NCBI GenBank assembly: GCA_036245525.1
Contig: BTPG01000003.1
Location: 213,808,449-213,872,448, forward strand
DNA length: 64,000 bases
Direction of reading: 5' to 3'
From: Semisulcospira habei
Lineage: Eukaryota > Mollusca > Gastropoda > Semisulcospiridae
Shown here: positions 12,275 through 24,269 of the stretch, piece by piece
How the letters are laid out: every line of letters starts with the position of its first letter
Position numbering within the stretch: position 1 is the first letter of the stretch
Notes under the pieces: generated by a model
Seen by the model: only the letters and a program-made list of their open reading frames with translations
The model's database searches: none
What the model was told of the DNA's origin: nothing
Translations under genes and position numbers: made by a program

Positions 12275-12866
12275 CAGTTTTCATTCCTCCAATATTTTCT
12301 TAATAGAAATCAAGAAGACATCTTCCGACCTGGATCACGCCAGACATGACTGACGTCAAAGGAATATACATTTATACATAATAGACTGATGACGTAATTT
12401 AAAATATTTCATGACGTTGCTGTCTCCAGAACTGAGTGCTTGTTGTTTCGAACAACACTATGCAACTTTTACTTTAGAACGTTTTGGAGATCTTTTTATA
12501 GAACAAAACTCGCATCCAAGATGCGTCATAAAGAGGGCTACAAAAATTCCGCCATTTTTCGCTACAGGGGTTTTTATATCTCGGTCACCTGGTACGGTGT
12601 GCGCTAAAGTGACTGGTCGTGTGACGTAGGGAGGAAAACAAAGTTCTGTACCTCTTGCAGTTGTGTGGTGTTTACATTTTCTTGGCACTAAAAGGGTTAA
12701 ACATCACGCATGTCTTTTTGTTTGCAGTTCCTCGCGACGGCAAGGGATATTTCATCGGTTTGAGGAAAACTAGCGGGGAAAATTGGAGGTAGGTATCCAA
12801 TAGCAGTACAAATTGATGGTAGGTGTCCAAGAGACACTGCATCTACCACGGTCACGCGCTCATGGT
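12275..12866. other. No gene seen
   Basis: Mixed-composition sequence without a convincing reading frame or repeat that I can support. Confidence 0.4.
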
Positions 12867-13484
12867 CACTTCTATCTCATGATTTGTGTCGTGCCCTGCT
12901 GTAGGTCTGTCACTTGTATCTTATGATTTGTGTCGTGCCCTGCTGTATGTCTGTCACTTGTATCTCGTGATTTGTGTCGTGCCTTGCTGTAGGTCTGTCA
13001 CTTGTATCTCGTGATTTGTGTCGTGCCCTGCTGTAGGTCTGTCACTTGTATCTCATGATTTGTGTCGTGACCTGCTGTAGGTCTGTCACTGCAATCTCAT
13101 GATTTGTGTCGTGCCCTGCTGTAGGTCTGTCACTTGTATCTCATGATTTGTTTCGTGCCCTGCTGTAAGTCTGTCACTTGTATCTCATGATTTGTGTCGT
13201 GCCCTGCTGTAGGTCTGTCACTGCAATCTCATGATTTGTGTCGTGCCCTGCTGCAGGTCTGTCACTTGTATGTCATGATTTGTGTCGTGCCCTGCTGTAG
13301 GTCTGTCACTGCAATCTCATGATTTGTGTCGTGCCCTTCTGTAGGTCTGTCACTTGTATCTCATGATTTGTGTCGTGATCCTGCTGTAGGTCTGTCACTT
13401 CTATCTCATGATTTGTGTCGTGCCCTGCTGTAGGTATGTCACTTCTATCTCATGATTTGTGTCGTGCCCTGCTGTAGGTATGTC
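12867..13484. repeat. 44-bp minisatellite
   Basis: About 14 copies of a 44-bp unit containing CATGATTTGTGTCGTGCCCT and GTAGGTCTGTCACTT (for example 12901 and 12945). Variants alternate between CTTGTATCTC and CTGCAATCTC, hinting at a partial higher-order pattern. Confidence 0.9.
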
Positions 13485-13591
13485 ATATCAACAGTATCCG
13501 GCGGTTCAACCACCATATCTTGTGTCACATTTGTGATGTTGCCTGCTGATATTAGTCATTACAATCGCTGATGTCCTGAAATCTGAAGTAG

Positions 13592-14595
13592 ATGACAAAA
13601 TGAAGATTTCATGCCAAAGACTACCTTAATGCGCAAAAGGCTATCGGGCCAACGTCAGCCGCCCTTGGCCCGCGCATGGCCGCGAGCGAAACCATGGGTG
13701 TCCTTTTGCGCATTGGGACCGACTGTTTGGAGCTCAAGTGCGCTTTTCTTTTAGAAACATTTAGAATTGTTCATATTTTTCAGTTTATCCTTCTGATCCA
13801 TTTCCCTCCTCGCTAAGCGCACCTCTGATCAACACACACGCCGGCACACACAAATAAAGACGGACTCACGGCACGGCGCTTCCCGCCATCAGTAGGCTCT
13901 GTTGTAGCCACAGGAATTCTGAAGAAGAATAGCACGAGACGCAAAGTGACGTCACTATAAGCTTACCGTCAATGTATGGCTAGTCTCACACCATGTACAC
14001 AGTGACGAATTTGATGTTTCACGTCACTTATCCAGTCTCTTCCAGAGCTGACTGTTTTCTTCCGCAAGGCCTCTTCCATGGATAACTATTTGATGGGAGT
14101 ATAACATGGATCCGAAACTTACAACAAGATGAGGATTTCATCCCGAAGTCTACCGTATTGTTTAGAGCTCATATGCATTTATCTTTTAAGAACAATCAGA
14201 TTTGCTCATATTTGTAGGCTTATAATGCTGACCCATTTCCCTCCTCTTTCAGCCAACCGCTGATCAACACGCACGTCTGCGCACACAAATAAAGACGGAC
14301 ACACGGCCCGTTCCGCCTTTAGTACGCTTTGTGGGCTCGTGTAGCGACAGGAATACATCTCTTTCTGCTCTAACCCACCATCTGATCCGCTCACACTGGC
14401 ACACACAAATAAAGACGGACACACGGCGATTCCCGCCATTCATAAACTCTGTGGTCTGGCGTAGCATAACTATTCTGAAGAAGAATAATAGCACGAACAG
14501 CGAAATGACATCACGTCAAGCTTCACGTCATGGCATCATTAGCCTCACAACGCGGTGTTCATAGTGACGCGTCGATGTTATAATTCATTATCGCA
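13592..14595. repeat. Diverged ~0.5-kb tandem duplication
   Basis: 13592-14050 and 14121-14595 share a long series of matching segments (GATTTCATGCC/GATTTCATCCC, CATTTCCCTCCTC, ACAAATAAAGACGGAC, GAAGAAGAATA) in the same order, offset by about 528 bp. Copy 2 has an internal duplication of the ACAAATAAAGACGGAC part (14284 and 14405). Copy 1 holds a hairpin at 13628-13714 with 13-bp arms (AATGCGCAAAAGG). No coding capacity. Confidence 0.75.
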
Positions 14596-15137
14596 GTGCT
14601 AACATTTGGCGTATCAGAAGATCAACTTTGCAATTGTCTTGCTGATTTTCATGCCTAGAATTTAGTGGTCCCAATTTGATCTAATGCTACCCCAGGGCCG
14701 GGACAAATAGCAGGCGTATGTAAACACTGTTATGAAAAATCATGTGCGTATTAATGAGAAGATAGTTTTGTTTTCTTAAAAGAAAAATTAAAGTTATGTT
14801 AGCTGTATAACAAATGACTCCGAAAAAGTAGTGCAGAAAATTGTCTGATTTTTAGACCGAGGGCTTGCAGGTCACAATTGTCCTAATCTTACCCGACAAC
14901 CGAGACAAACTGGAGGCTTATGTAAATAACGAATACAAAAAAAAATCATGCGATTATTAATGACACGATTTTTTTTTTCGTAAATGAGATTCAATTATTT
15001 TAAGATTCACCCATATAATTCGTAAAAAATAGTCCCCAAAAACGTGAAAATATATTTTTTCAACAAATATTTAATTATCACGCAAACAGTTCTAGAGGTA
15101 CAATATTTGTTAACGAACTCATTCAATATCTCCCCTT
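14596..15137. other. AT-rich non-coding, weak internal duplication
   Basis: Two loosely similar ~170-bp stretches (about 14640-14800 and 14850-15010), each with a CTGATTTT start, an ATGTAAA motif and an ATTAATGA motif. No gene. Confidence 0.4.
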
Positions 15138-16946
15138 TGTCTAGCTATATAAATTTTTTTTTTTAATCGTAAGATTAAAATGCTGTTTATACCACACGGA
15201 GATCGCTGACGTACATGTGTTACGGCATAGTAGGAGGTTGCGTCATTAACACACGCAGACTTTCCCCCAGTCGCACGTACAGACTCTCGCACAACAGATG
15301 CATACACCGCCAAGGACTCAAACGGGCCCATTCACGCGGTAAAACTGAACACACGGGCTTTATTTCTAACAAAGACGATTATAACCAAATAATAAAAGAT
15401 TCGCTCAAAAGATCATCACAACTATGTACACCACACCTTTCCCACTACAAGCACCTCAACACCACATACACTCGCACAATGTAAATGTCAGGTTAGGTAG
15501 CTGTCTCTCACAATCCAACCTGTTTTGGTGTTCTCGCCTGGTTACGTTCTATCCCTTTCACGTCTAGGCGTGCAGGTCTATTGTCGTACGCTCCGAGTCG
15601 TCCCGTCTCTCGTACCGTGGAAGTCTCGTAACTCGCAATGTAGCGCAGTCCTTGATGAACGGGTGTCTTGGGACCAGTCGCTCACTCCCTGAGTGAAGAG
15701 ATGGAGATATGACCTCGCAATAGGTCTCTGGTGACTGACGTCTCGGCGTCCGTCGCACCAATCTCCGACAAGCACTCTGAATAAACAATAAGGTCCCAAA
15801 TCATAACACTTACTAAACACACACATATTGGATATGATATACGTTACGCAACCTGTCTGATACAAGTAACTCACACGTTTATTCACACAACCCGGGTCTG
15901 CCCTGGGGAACTTGGTTGGGGTTTAGCTACTTTTAGTTTCCAGGGTCACCCGGGTCAGCCAAACAGGGTGGGTTTTTCTCTCTATTCTGGGGCATGTGTT
16001 TCTGTCTACCCTTGGTCCATTCACCTGTATTTTCCTTTTTTAAACTCTCCCTACTGTCTGCGCTGCCTGGAGCTCTTGATATTGGATGTGTGTTGTTAAA
16101 TGTTGTTAGGTTTATTTAGCGTCATAGACCGGCTGGCGACATACATTCAATATTCTCTTTAGTTTTTTATCACAAGCAGTGCTGTCGGGACGTTAAGCAA
16201 TGTACAACCAATCTACAACCAATCATTCACACACACGTGCTTCATAACCCGACTACTTTCGTAACACCCCCATATCTCTGTCACTACCTTGAAACAGACT
16301 ATAACCTAACACTCTCGCTATACGCTCTTCCATACATTGGAAAAGACTATACTTAACCAACCACGTACTACCTTCATAACGACTTGGGTATACACTCCTC
16401 ACATTCCTTAGTTATCCATCTCGGTAAATAACTACATAGAAAACACCGGTTGCCTCAATGAATAATAAACCAACATAACTGAACCAAACCAGTCAACACT
16501 ACACAACAGAATTAACTCCTACTAATGCATACTATCTTTAACGCAGTAACCATCAATAATACATATAGAAACATACCTGAATTCTAGGTTTCAGAGTCTT
16601 GGAATACGGGCTAAGGTATCTCACACACGTCTGTCCACACTGACAGTAAAGCCCAGTACTAACGTTCCTACAGCTCTGTTCGCCTGAGCTCACTAAAACT
16701 CCCCGTGCTAAACGTTTCTTAAAGATTCCAAGTGGGCCACGTGCCTCACGGAATATCGGCACAAAACAGCCCGCTAACAAAAACTAGTACCGTATTAAAC
16801 CCACTGTGTGAACCCTATGCGTGAGCATAGAGTTTCATCACAGTCTAGCTATATGAAAATTTTTGTCGTAAGATTAAAATGCTGTTTATACCACACGGAG
16901 AACGCTGGCGTACATGTGTTACGGCATAGTAGGAGGTTGAGTCATT
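15138..16946. repeat. ~105-bp direct repeats bracketing ~1.6 kb
   Basis: 15138-15248 and 16846-16946 are near-identical (TCTAGCTATAT, GATTAAAATGCTGTTTATAC, ACACGGAGA, GTACATGTGTTACGGCATAG). The interval contains interspersed repeat B and otherwise no recognisable gene. This could be an insertion flanked by a long target duplication, an LTR-like structure or an old duplication. Confidence 0.65.
15889..16215 (+). mobile_element. Interspersed repeat, copy B
   Basis: Matches copy A from CCCGGGTCTGCCCTGGGG to GGGACGTTAAGCAATGTAC with several small deletions, including most of the poly-T segment. It ends in CAACCAATC repeats. Confidence 0.75.
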
Positions 16947-17582
16947 GGCACGGTTAGCGCCCAACTCAGTGAAACACCTGCAATACACAGTAGCCGGCCG
17001 AGCGCTGGATTGTCATGTCCTCTGTGTTTAAGCTGAGAAACAGTAAAAAAAACTCCGCCCCGCACGTGTTTTAAAAAAAAACTTTGCAGGACCCAGCGAG
17101 GGTCCTGTCTTCGTGAACGTTTGGCTAACATCGGCAAACCGGTTTGCAACTCAGTTGACTGAGTTTTCAACTGCGTTTGTCGTGCTGGCAAAACTCCCGT
17201 GAAAAAGACAGGCCACTTCCTGTATCGCAGCGAGTGGGCACCGCGATCACTGATCTAAACCAGCGATATTTTTACTGATATCAACAGTAGCAGACGACAC
17301 TCGACCACCCGACGGACAGAGCAGGCCATTTGTGTCTTGCCTGGACGCACACTGGATATGGACCAGGCCGAGCTATCCGTAAGTTACACAGCACAGCCTG
17401 AAGCTTTATTTGATATCGGAAGGGTGAGAAACGAGGGGTTATTTGTCGTTTTGTGTTTGTTGTTATATCTTGTCATCTGGAGTGGCCTACAGCAAAAAAT
17501 TTTCTCCATACGAAGGGCAGCTACTAAAAATCAGCTTGACCCATGGCGACCTTGTATCTTTTGGCATCTATGTAAACAGTCG

Positions 17583-17717
<135 letters not shown>

Positions 17718-18530
17718 CAATTTACTGTGTTGGTTGTACATCACAATGCTTCTTTATTTAATTATATTAGCCTATATTGGACTGGAGGTACGTGTTGAAA
17801 AAATTCGTTCACAACTACAAAGTGTCAAGAGTCATACTTACAGCATGTACAGCCGTACATTCTGCCATCATAGTCCCCAGCGCGTAAAATCCGTGGCTGT
17901 CGGTCAGTTTCAAAGTGTCACAGAATCGTCTGCTGTTGTCCGATCTGCTAATCGCGATGATTTCCGTGCAACAGGAAGTGGTCTGTCGTTTTCAGAGAGT
18001 TTTGCAAGCTCGGGATACGCTGTTGCCAACTCCGTCAACTGAGTTACGAACCGATTTGACCCACTTAGGGGCAGGGCCCAAGCTGGGTCCTGTAGTCTTT
18101 TTAAAGCTGAGGTGCAATGAGAAAAACCTGCCCAGCGCGTGTTTTAAAAAGACTACAGGACCCAGCTTGGGCCCTGCCCCTAAGTGGGTCAAATCGCTCC
18201 GTAACTCAGTTGACGGAGTTGGCAACTGCGTATCCCGAGCTTGCAAAATTCTCGGAAAACGACAGACCACTTCCTGTTGCACGGAAATCATCGCCATTAG
18301 CAGATCGGACAACAGCAGACGATTCTGTGACACTTTGAAACTGACCGACAGCCACGGATTTTACGCGCTGGGGACTATGATGGCAGAATGTACGGCTGTA
18401 CATGCTGTAAGTATGACTCTTGACACTTTGTAGTTGTGAACGAATTTTTTCAACACGTACCTCCAGTCCAATATAGGCTAATATAAATAAATAAAGAAGC
18501 ATTATGATGTACAACCAACACAGTAAATTG

Positions 18531-18679
<149 letters not shown>

Positions 18680-20727
18680 CGACTGTTTACATAGATGCCA
18701 AAAGATACAAGGTCGCCATCGGTCAAGCTGATTTTTAGTAGCTGCCCTTCGTATGGAGAAAAAAAAATTGTTGTAGGCAACTCCAGATGAAAAGATATAA
18801 CAACAAACACAAAACGACAAATAACCTCTCCTTTTTCACCCTTCCGATATCAAATAAAGCTTCAGGCTGTGCTGTGTAACTTACGGATAGCTCGGCCTGG
18901 TCCATATCCAGTGTGCGTCCAGGCAAGACACAAATGGCCTGCTCTGTCCGTCGGGTGGTCGAGTGTCGTCTGCTACTGTTGATATCAGTAAAAATATCGC
19001 TGGTTTAGATCAGTGATCGCGGTGCCCACTCGCTGCGATACAGGAAGTGGCCTGTCTTTTTCACGGGAGTTTTGCCAGCACGACAAACGCAGTTGAAAAC
19101 TCAGTCAACCGAGTTGCAAACTGGTTTGCCGAAGTTCGCCGAACGTTCACGATGACAGGGCCCTCGCTGGGTCCTGCAAAGGTTTTTATAAAACACGTGC
19201 GGGGTGGAGTTTTTTTTTTACTGTTTCTCAGCTTTAAAACACGCGCTGGGCAGGTTTTTCTCATTGCACCTCAGCTTTAAGAAAACTTACGCATATCTTC
19301 TAGGGCACGCTAACTAACCAAGCAAGCCGCCGGGACCATGTGCGTTGGTTTCGGGCCCTAAATGGTCCTCTCAGTTTCTTCAGTCGCGTCTAAAGCAATA
19401 CGCGAGAAGCTGCTCCTCTCTAAAACCAGTACATAGCCTTGGTCCTCTCAGAGACCAGTACATAGCCTTGGTCCGCTCACAGACCACTACATAGCCTTGG
19501 TCCGCTCACAGACCACTACATAGCCTTGGTCCGCTCACAGACCACTACATAGCCTTGGTCCGCTCACAGACCACTACATACATAGCCTTCGTCCGCTCAC
19601 AGACCACTACATAGCCTTGGTCCGCTCACAGAACACTACATAGCCTTGGTCCGATCACAGACCAGTATATAGCCTTGGTCCGCTCACAGACCATTACATA
19701 GCCTTGGTCCGCTCACAGACCACTATATAGCCTTGGTCCGCTGACAGACCAGTACATAGCCTTGGTCCACTCACAACCACTACATAGCCTTGGTCCGCTC
19801 ACAGACCAGTACACAGCCTTGGTCCGCTCACAGACCAGTACACAGCCTTGGTCCGCTCACAGACCAGTATATAGCCTTGGGCCGTTCACAGACCACTACA
19901 TAGCCTTGGTCCGCTCACAGACCGCTACATAGCCTTGGTCCGATCACAGACCAGTATATAGCCTTGGTCCGCTCACAGACCACTACATAACCTTGGTCCG
20001 ACCACAGACCAGTATATAACCTTGGTCTGCTCACAGACCACTAATAGCCTTGGTCCGATCACAGACCAGTATATAGACTTGGTCTGCTCACAGACCACTA
20101 CATAGCCATGGTCCGCTCATAGACTACTACATAGACTTGGTCCGCTCACATACCAGTATATAGCCTTTGTCCGCTCACAGACCACTACATAGCCTTGGTC
20201 CGATCAGAGACCACTACATAGCCTTGGTCCGCTCACAGACCAGTATATAACCTTGGTCCGCTCACAGACCAGTATATAGCGTTGGTCCGCTCACAGACCA
20301 CTACATAGCTTTGGTCCGCTCATAGACCACTACATAGCCTTGGTCCCCTCACAGACCACTACATAGCCTTGTTCCGCTCACAGACCACTACATAGCCTCG
20401 ATCCGCTCATAGACCACTACATAGACTTGGTCCGCTCATAGACCACTACAGAGACTTGGTCCGCTCATAGACCACTACATAGACTTTGTCCGCTCACAGA
20501 CCACTACATAGCCTTGGTCCGCTCACAGACCACTACATAGCCTTGGTCCGCTCACAGACCACTACATAGCCGTGGTCCGCTCACAGACCACTACATAGCC
20601 TTGGTCCGCTCACAGACCAGTATATAGCCTTGGTCCGCTCACAGACCACTACATAGCCTTGGTCCCAATGACCAGTACATAGCCTTGGTCCGCTCACAGA
20701 CTACTACATAGCCTTGGTCTGCTCACA

Positions 20728-21023
20728 ACCTCACCCGTGTCTGCCCTGGGGGACTTGGGTGGGGTTAGGTATTTTTTAGTTCCCAGGGTCACCCTGGTCA
20801 GCCCCACAGGGTGGGTTTATCTCTCTATTCTGGGGCATGTGTTTCTGTCTACCCTTTGTCCACTCACCCGTATTTGCCTTTTTAAAACTCTCCCTACTGT
20901 CTGCACAGCCTGTAGCTCTTGATATTGGATGTGTGTTGCTAAATGGTCTTAGCTTTATTTAGGCCCAATGTGTTAGGTTTATTTAATGTATTTGACCGGC
21001 TGGTGACACACATTCAATGTTCT

Positions 21024-21066
<43 letters not shown>

Positions 21067-21144
21067 CACAAGCAGTGCAGGCACCTCCTGAGAAAGCCTT
21101 GTTGCTGTCGGGACGTTAAGCAATGTACAATCAATCAAATCAAA
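20728..21144 (+). mobile_element. Interspersed repeat, copy C (417 bp, with TSD)
   Basis: Inserted in the satellite. A 14-bp target duplication TTGGTCTGCTCACA lies at 20714-20727 and 21145-21158. The rarer TCTGCTC variant is present on both sides, which supports a true duplication rather than chance satellite identity. Internal poly-T at about 21030-21066; 3' end CAATCAATCAAATCAAA. This copy best defines the element's ends. Confidence 0.85.
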
Positions 21145-21353
21145 TTGGTCTGCTCACAGACCACTACATAGCCTTGGTCCGCTCACAGACCACTACATAG
21201 CCTTGGTCCCAATGACCAGTACATAGCCTTGGTCCGCTCACAGACCACTACATAGCCTTGGTCCGCTCACAGACCACTACATAGCCTTGGTCCGCTCACA
21301 GACCACTACATAGCCTTGGTCCGCTCACAGACCACTACATAGCCTTGGTCCGC

Positions 21354-22355
21354 CTTTATACGGATGGGTCCAAGTCTGAGGATGGGAGGGTGGCTGCGGC
21401 TGCAGTGTCCTCTCGCCATCCTAGACGCCCATTTAAGCCCCGTCTCCCTGATCATTCCTCTGTATTTAGTGCAGAACTGCAGGCAATTCTGTTGGCACTC
21501 AAGCATGCCTATCAGTCTCGGGAAAGGGACTTCCTGATTCTGTCTGACCCTGTTTCTGCCCTGCAGGCCCTTAAGGGCGCGGGAACAGACCATCCACTGC
21601 TGGTGCAGATTAGAGAGCTCTACGCAGACTTGATGAAGGAATATTATGACATCATTTTTATTTGGGTCTCGGGCCATGTGGGCATCGAAGGCAACAGACT
21701 CGCAGATTCTGCTGCCAACAGTGACCCTGTCCCTGACACATAGACTGTTTATTGTGATTTTCAACCTGTGATTAGTGCGTACATAGCCCGCGAGTGGCAG
21801 TCCGAGTGGGACAAAGAGGAAGCGAACAAGCTTTATGAAGCTCTTCCTACTTGTCCGACAGTCTGCCTTTCCGCTGCGGCAGCCGCCGTGAGGAGACTGT
21901 CCTTACTCGGCTCCACATCGGGCACACGTATGTTACGCACTCTTACTTACTTAAACAGGATGAGCGTCCATGGTGTTTTGCCTGTGATGTGCAGTTTTCT
22001 GTTCGACACTTTTTGCTGTATTGTGCTGATCTAATTGACACGAGATATAAACACTTCACAGCGGAATCCTTGAAGGTTTTGTTCCGGGATGTTCCCCCGG
22101 ACAAAATCTTAAAATTCTTAAGAGAATGCAATCTTTTTAATCAGATTTGAGCATTCATAGCCTATGTAATTATTTTTTATTTGCCCTTTTTCAGAGAGTC
22201 TGTATACGCTTCTTTTAAAGACTTGTGCGACATGTTAGCCTGCCATTTTTAAGCTATATTTACATCTTGTCTTAAGACCTTGCTTTTAGTCTGGCTGACC
22301 AGATTTTTACCCATCCCGCCGTGAGATGGCCTTAAATAACTAATTAAATAACTAA
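21354..22355 (+). mobile_element. 5'-truncated LINE fragment: RNase H and CCHC end
   Basis: About 1 kb inserted in the satellite with a possible 9-bp duplication (TTGGTCCGC at 21345-21353 and 22356-22364; weak evidence because the satellite contains this sequence). The first frame is an RNase H domain: YTDGSKSEDG, SVFSAELQAILLALKHA, FLILSDPVSALQAL, WVSGHVGIEGNRLADSAA. A frameshift near 21740-21850 separates it from a C-terminal frame with the finger CFACDVQFSVRHFLLYC. The 3' end is a repeated TAAATAACTAAT tail. RNase H downstream of RT with a CCHC end fits the I/Jockey-group LINEs. Confidence 0.8.
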
Positions 22356-22540
22356 TTGGTCCGCTCACAACCCACTACATAGTCTTGGTCCGCTGTACCA
22401 CACAGATGAGGACGTTTTCTCGCCAATGAGCATCTTAATCAAAACATCAAAAGACAAGTCTCGAGATAATTCTTTTAGGGACAATATCCTAAAATTTCAA
22501 GTTTGTCCGTCCTCAAACGCGGGCTCTAGTCGCTGTCACA

Positions 22541-22545
22541 CACGC

Positions 22546-22630
<85 letters not shown>
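22541..22630. repeat. (AC)n microsatellite
   Basis: A pure AC repeat, about 90 bp. Confidence 0.97.
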
Positions 22631-22633
<3 letters not shown>

Positions 22634-22974
22634 GGCGTTGGCGCCAAAAAGACGTTCTCTAGCAAGGTTTGCGTAGCTAGACGTTACGTCATTTTTATAT
22701 TGTTACTTCTTTGCTATAATTTCTGCCTCGCACTCCAAAAAACGTATTATTAAATTATTTCCCTTTCATCTAGCTGAATGCAAAGTATATATTTAAAAAA
22801 AACAACAACAGAAAATACGAATTCAAATGCGAATCAATTGGTTTTTGTGAAACGACCATTTCTTTTGTACGTATAATATATTAAAAAAAAAACCTACTTC
22901 GGGAGAATTCACTTAGGGAAGATATCCTGAACTTACAAGCTTGTATGTCCACAAATGCGGGCTTTAGTTGCAGT

Positions 22975-22977
<3 letters not shown>

Positions 22978-23051
<74 letters not shown>

Positions 23052-23058
23052 ACACACG
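22978..23058. repeat. (AC)n microsatellite
   Basis: An AC repeat preceded by GCGCGC. The flank TTTGTGG...GCGGGCTTTAG resembles the flank of the AC repeat at 22541 (AAACGCGGGCTCTAG). The two repeats may therefore be 3' UTR parts of related LINE copies. Confidence 0.9.
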
Positions 23059-23305
23059 CTTACGCGGCTTATAACGTTAAGCTAGTCAGTCAAATGAGTA
23101 GCTAGATACATACAAGCTGTACGGAATAAATATGAGTCATCAGTCGAAACCAGTGATACACGCAATTAATGATCTAATGAGAAATAGTATTTTTCAATAT
23201 GTGCACAGTCACGGGGATGCTGCTGACAAAAAATAAGTACTTGGTGAGACTGACATTAAACGAGGAGAAAGTAGCTGATGTCGTGACCTTTCTAGGCAAG
23301 GCATT

Positions 23306-23594
23306 TCAAAGACTAGAGCCAGAGAACGTCAAACTCGTTTTATAAAGATCTATTCTACGTCGCGGCACAATAAGGGATTTTCTTGATCTGGAGTATGTTG
23401 ATGACTGGACGGTAAATAGCGATGTGATATATCGGGGTAGCTTATCGTTTAATGCCTTGAACATAACCATTCCCTTATTGTAAATTAGATGATCTGTCAG
23501 GGGCAGAATTTTTAAGGTTGCCAATTTTTGGTCAGTAGTTAAGCTGGGATCAGGGAGTATTAGTTTGGCAGCTCTCCGATGTAGAGAGTTCAAT

Positions 23595-23596
<2 letters not shown>
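23306..23596 (-). pseudogene. CR1-like LINE ORF2 C-terminal fragment, copy B
   Basis: Encodes NSLHRRAAKLILPDPSLT, LPLTDHLIYNKGMVMFKAL and RIDYLYKTSLTFSG-like text, nearly identical to 24270-24560. Its 5' end abuts a GA/GGGA microsatellite, as other fragments here abut TC repeats. The 3' UTR presumably continues left to the AC repeat. Confidence 0.8.
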
Positions 23597-23648
<52 letters not shown>

Positions 23649-23714
23649 ACTGAGGGAGGGAGGGAGGGAGGGAGGGAGGGAGGGAGGAGGGAGGGAGGGA
23701 GGGAGGGAGGGAGG

Positions 23715-23794
<80 letters not shown>

Positions 23795-23807
23795 GACAGA
23801 GAGAGAA
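23597..23807. repeat. (GA)n/(GGGA)n microsatellite
   Basis: GA repeats flank an inner GGGA block (about 23641-23720). On the minus strand this is a TC tract directly following a LINE tail. Confidence 0.97.
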
Positions 23808-24269
23808 TGAAAATGACAATGATGCTTTATTTTACAACGGTAAAAGTTTTGGTAGTAACAACCATTTTTCGAACTTGCCGTTGCTAATCTACTGATTACA
23901 GAGTTACTATCGCACTAATTGTTTTCTACTACTGAAAAGGGCAAAAAATTACATGACACAGCACAAGCGAAAAAAAAAAAAAAAAAAAAAAAAAAACGTA
24001 AGGGGGAAGTGACATAGGAATTACCAACTTTACTGGTCGGGCATAATGACATGTTGTGAGGTTTAATTAAAATAATATAATAAGAATACACACAATCTAA
24101 TACGCATTTAAAAAAAAAAAAACGGAAGGGGGAAGTGACATGGGAATTACCAACTTTACTGGCCGGGCATAATGACATGTGAGGTTTAATTAAAATAATA
24201 TAATAAGAATACACACAACCTAATACGCATTTCTAGGCAAGGCATTCCAAAGACTAGAGCCAGAGAACG

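Larger units (their letters stand above)
19424..22395. repeat. 29-bp satellite array with two insertions
   Basis: The monomer is CATAGCCTTGGTCCGCTCAC followed by AGACCACTA, repeated about 50 times at 19424-20727, then again at 21145-21353 and 22356-22395 after two retroelement insertions. Variants include AGTATATAG for the CACTACATAG part and GATCACAG for GCTCACAG. There are no spacers or associated genes of the kind expected for CRISPR. Confidence 0.93.

Noticed and set aside
13860..14420. Poly-A signals (AATAAAG) marking gene ends
   Set aside because: The AATAAAG is part of a repeated segment with no adjacent reading frame.
19424..22395. Regular 29-bp repeats as a CRISPR array
   Set aside because: The units are contiguous with no unique spacers, no cas genes are present and the context is an animal genome. 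It is a satellite.
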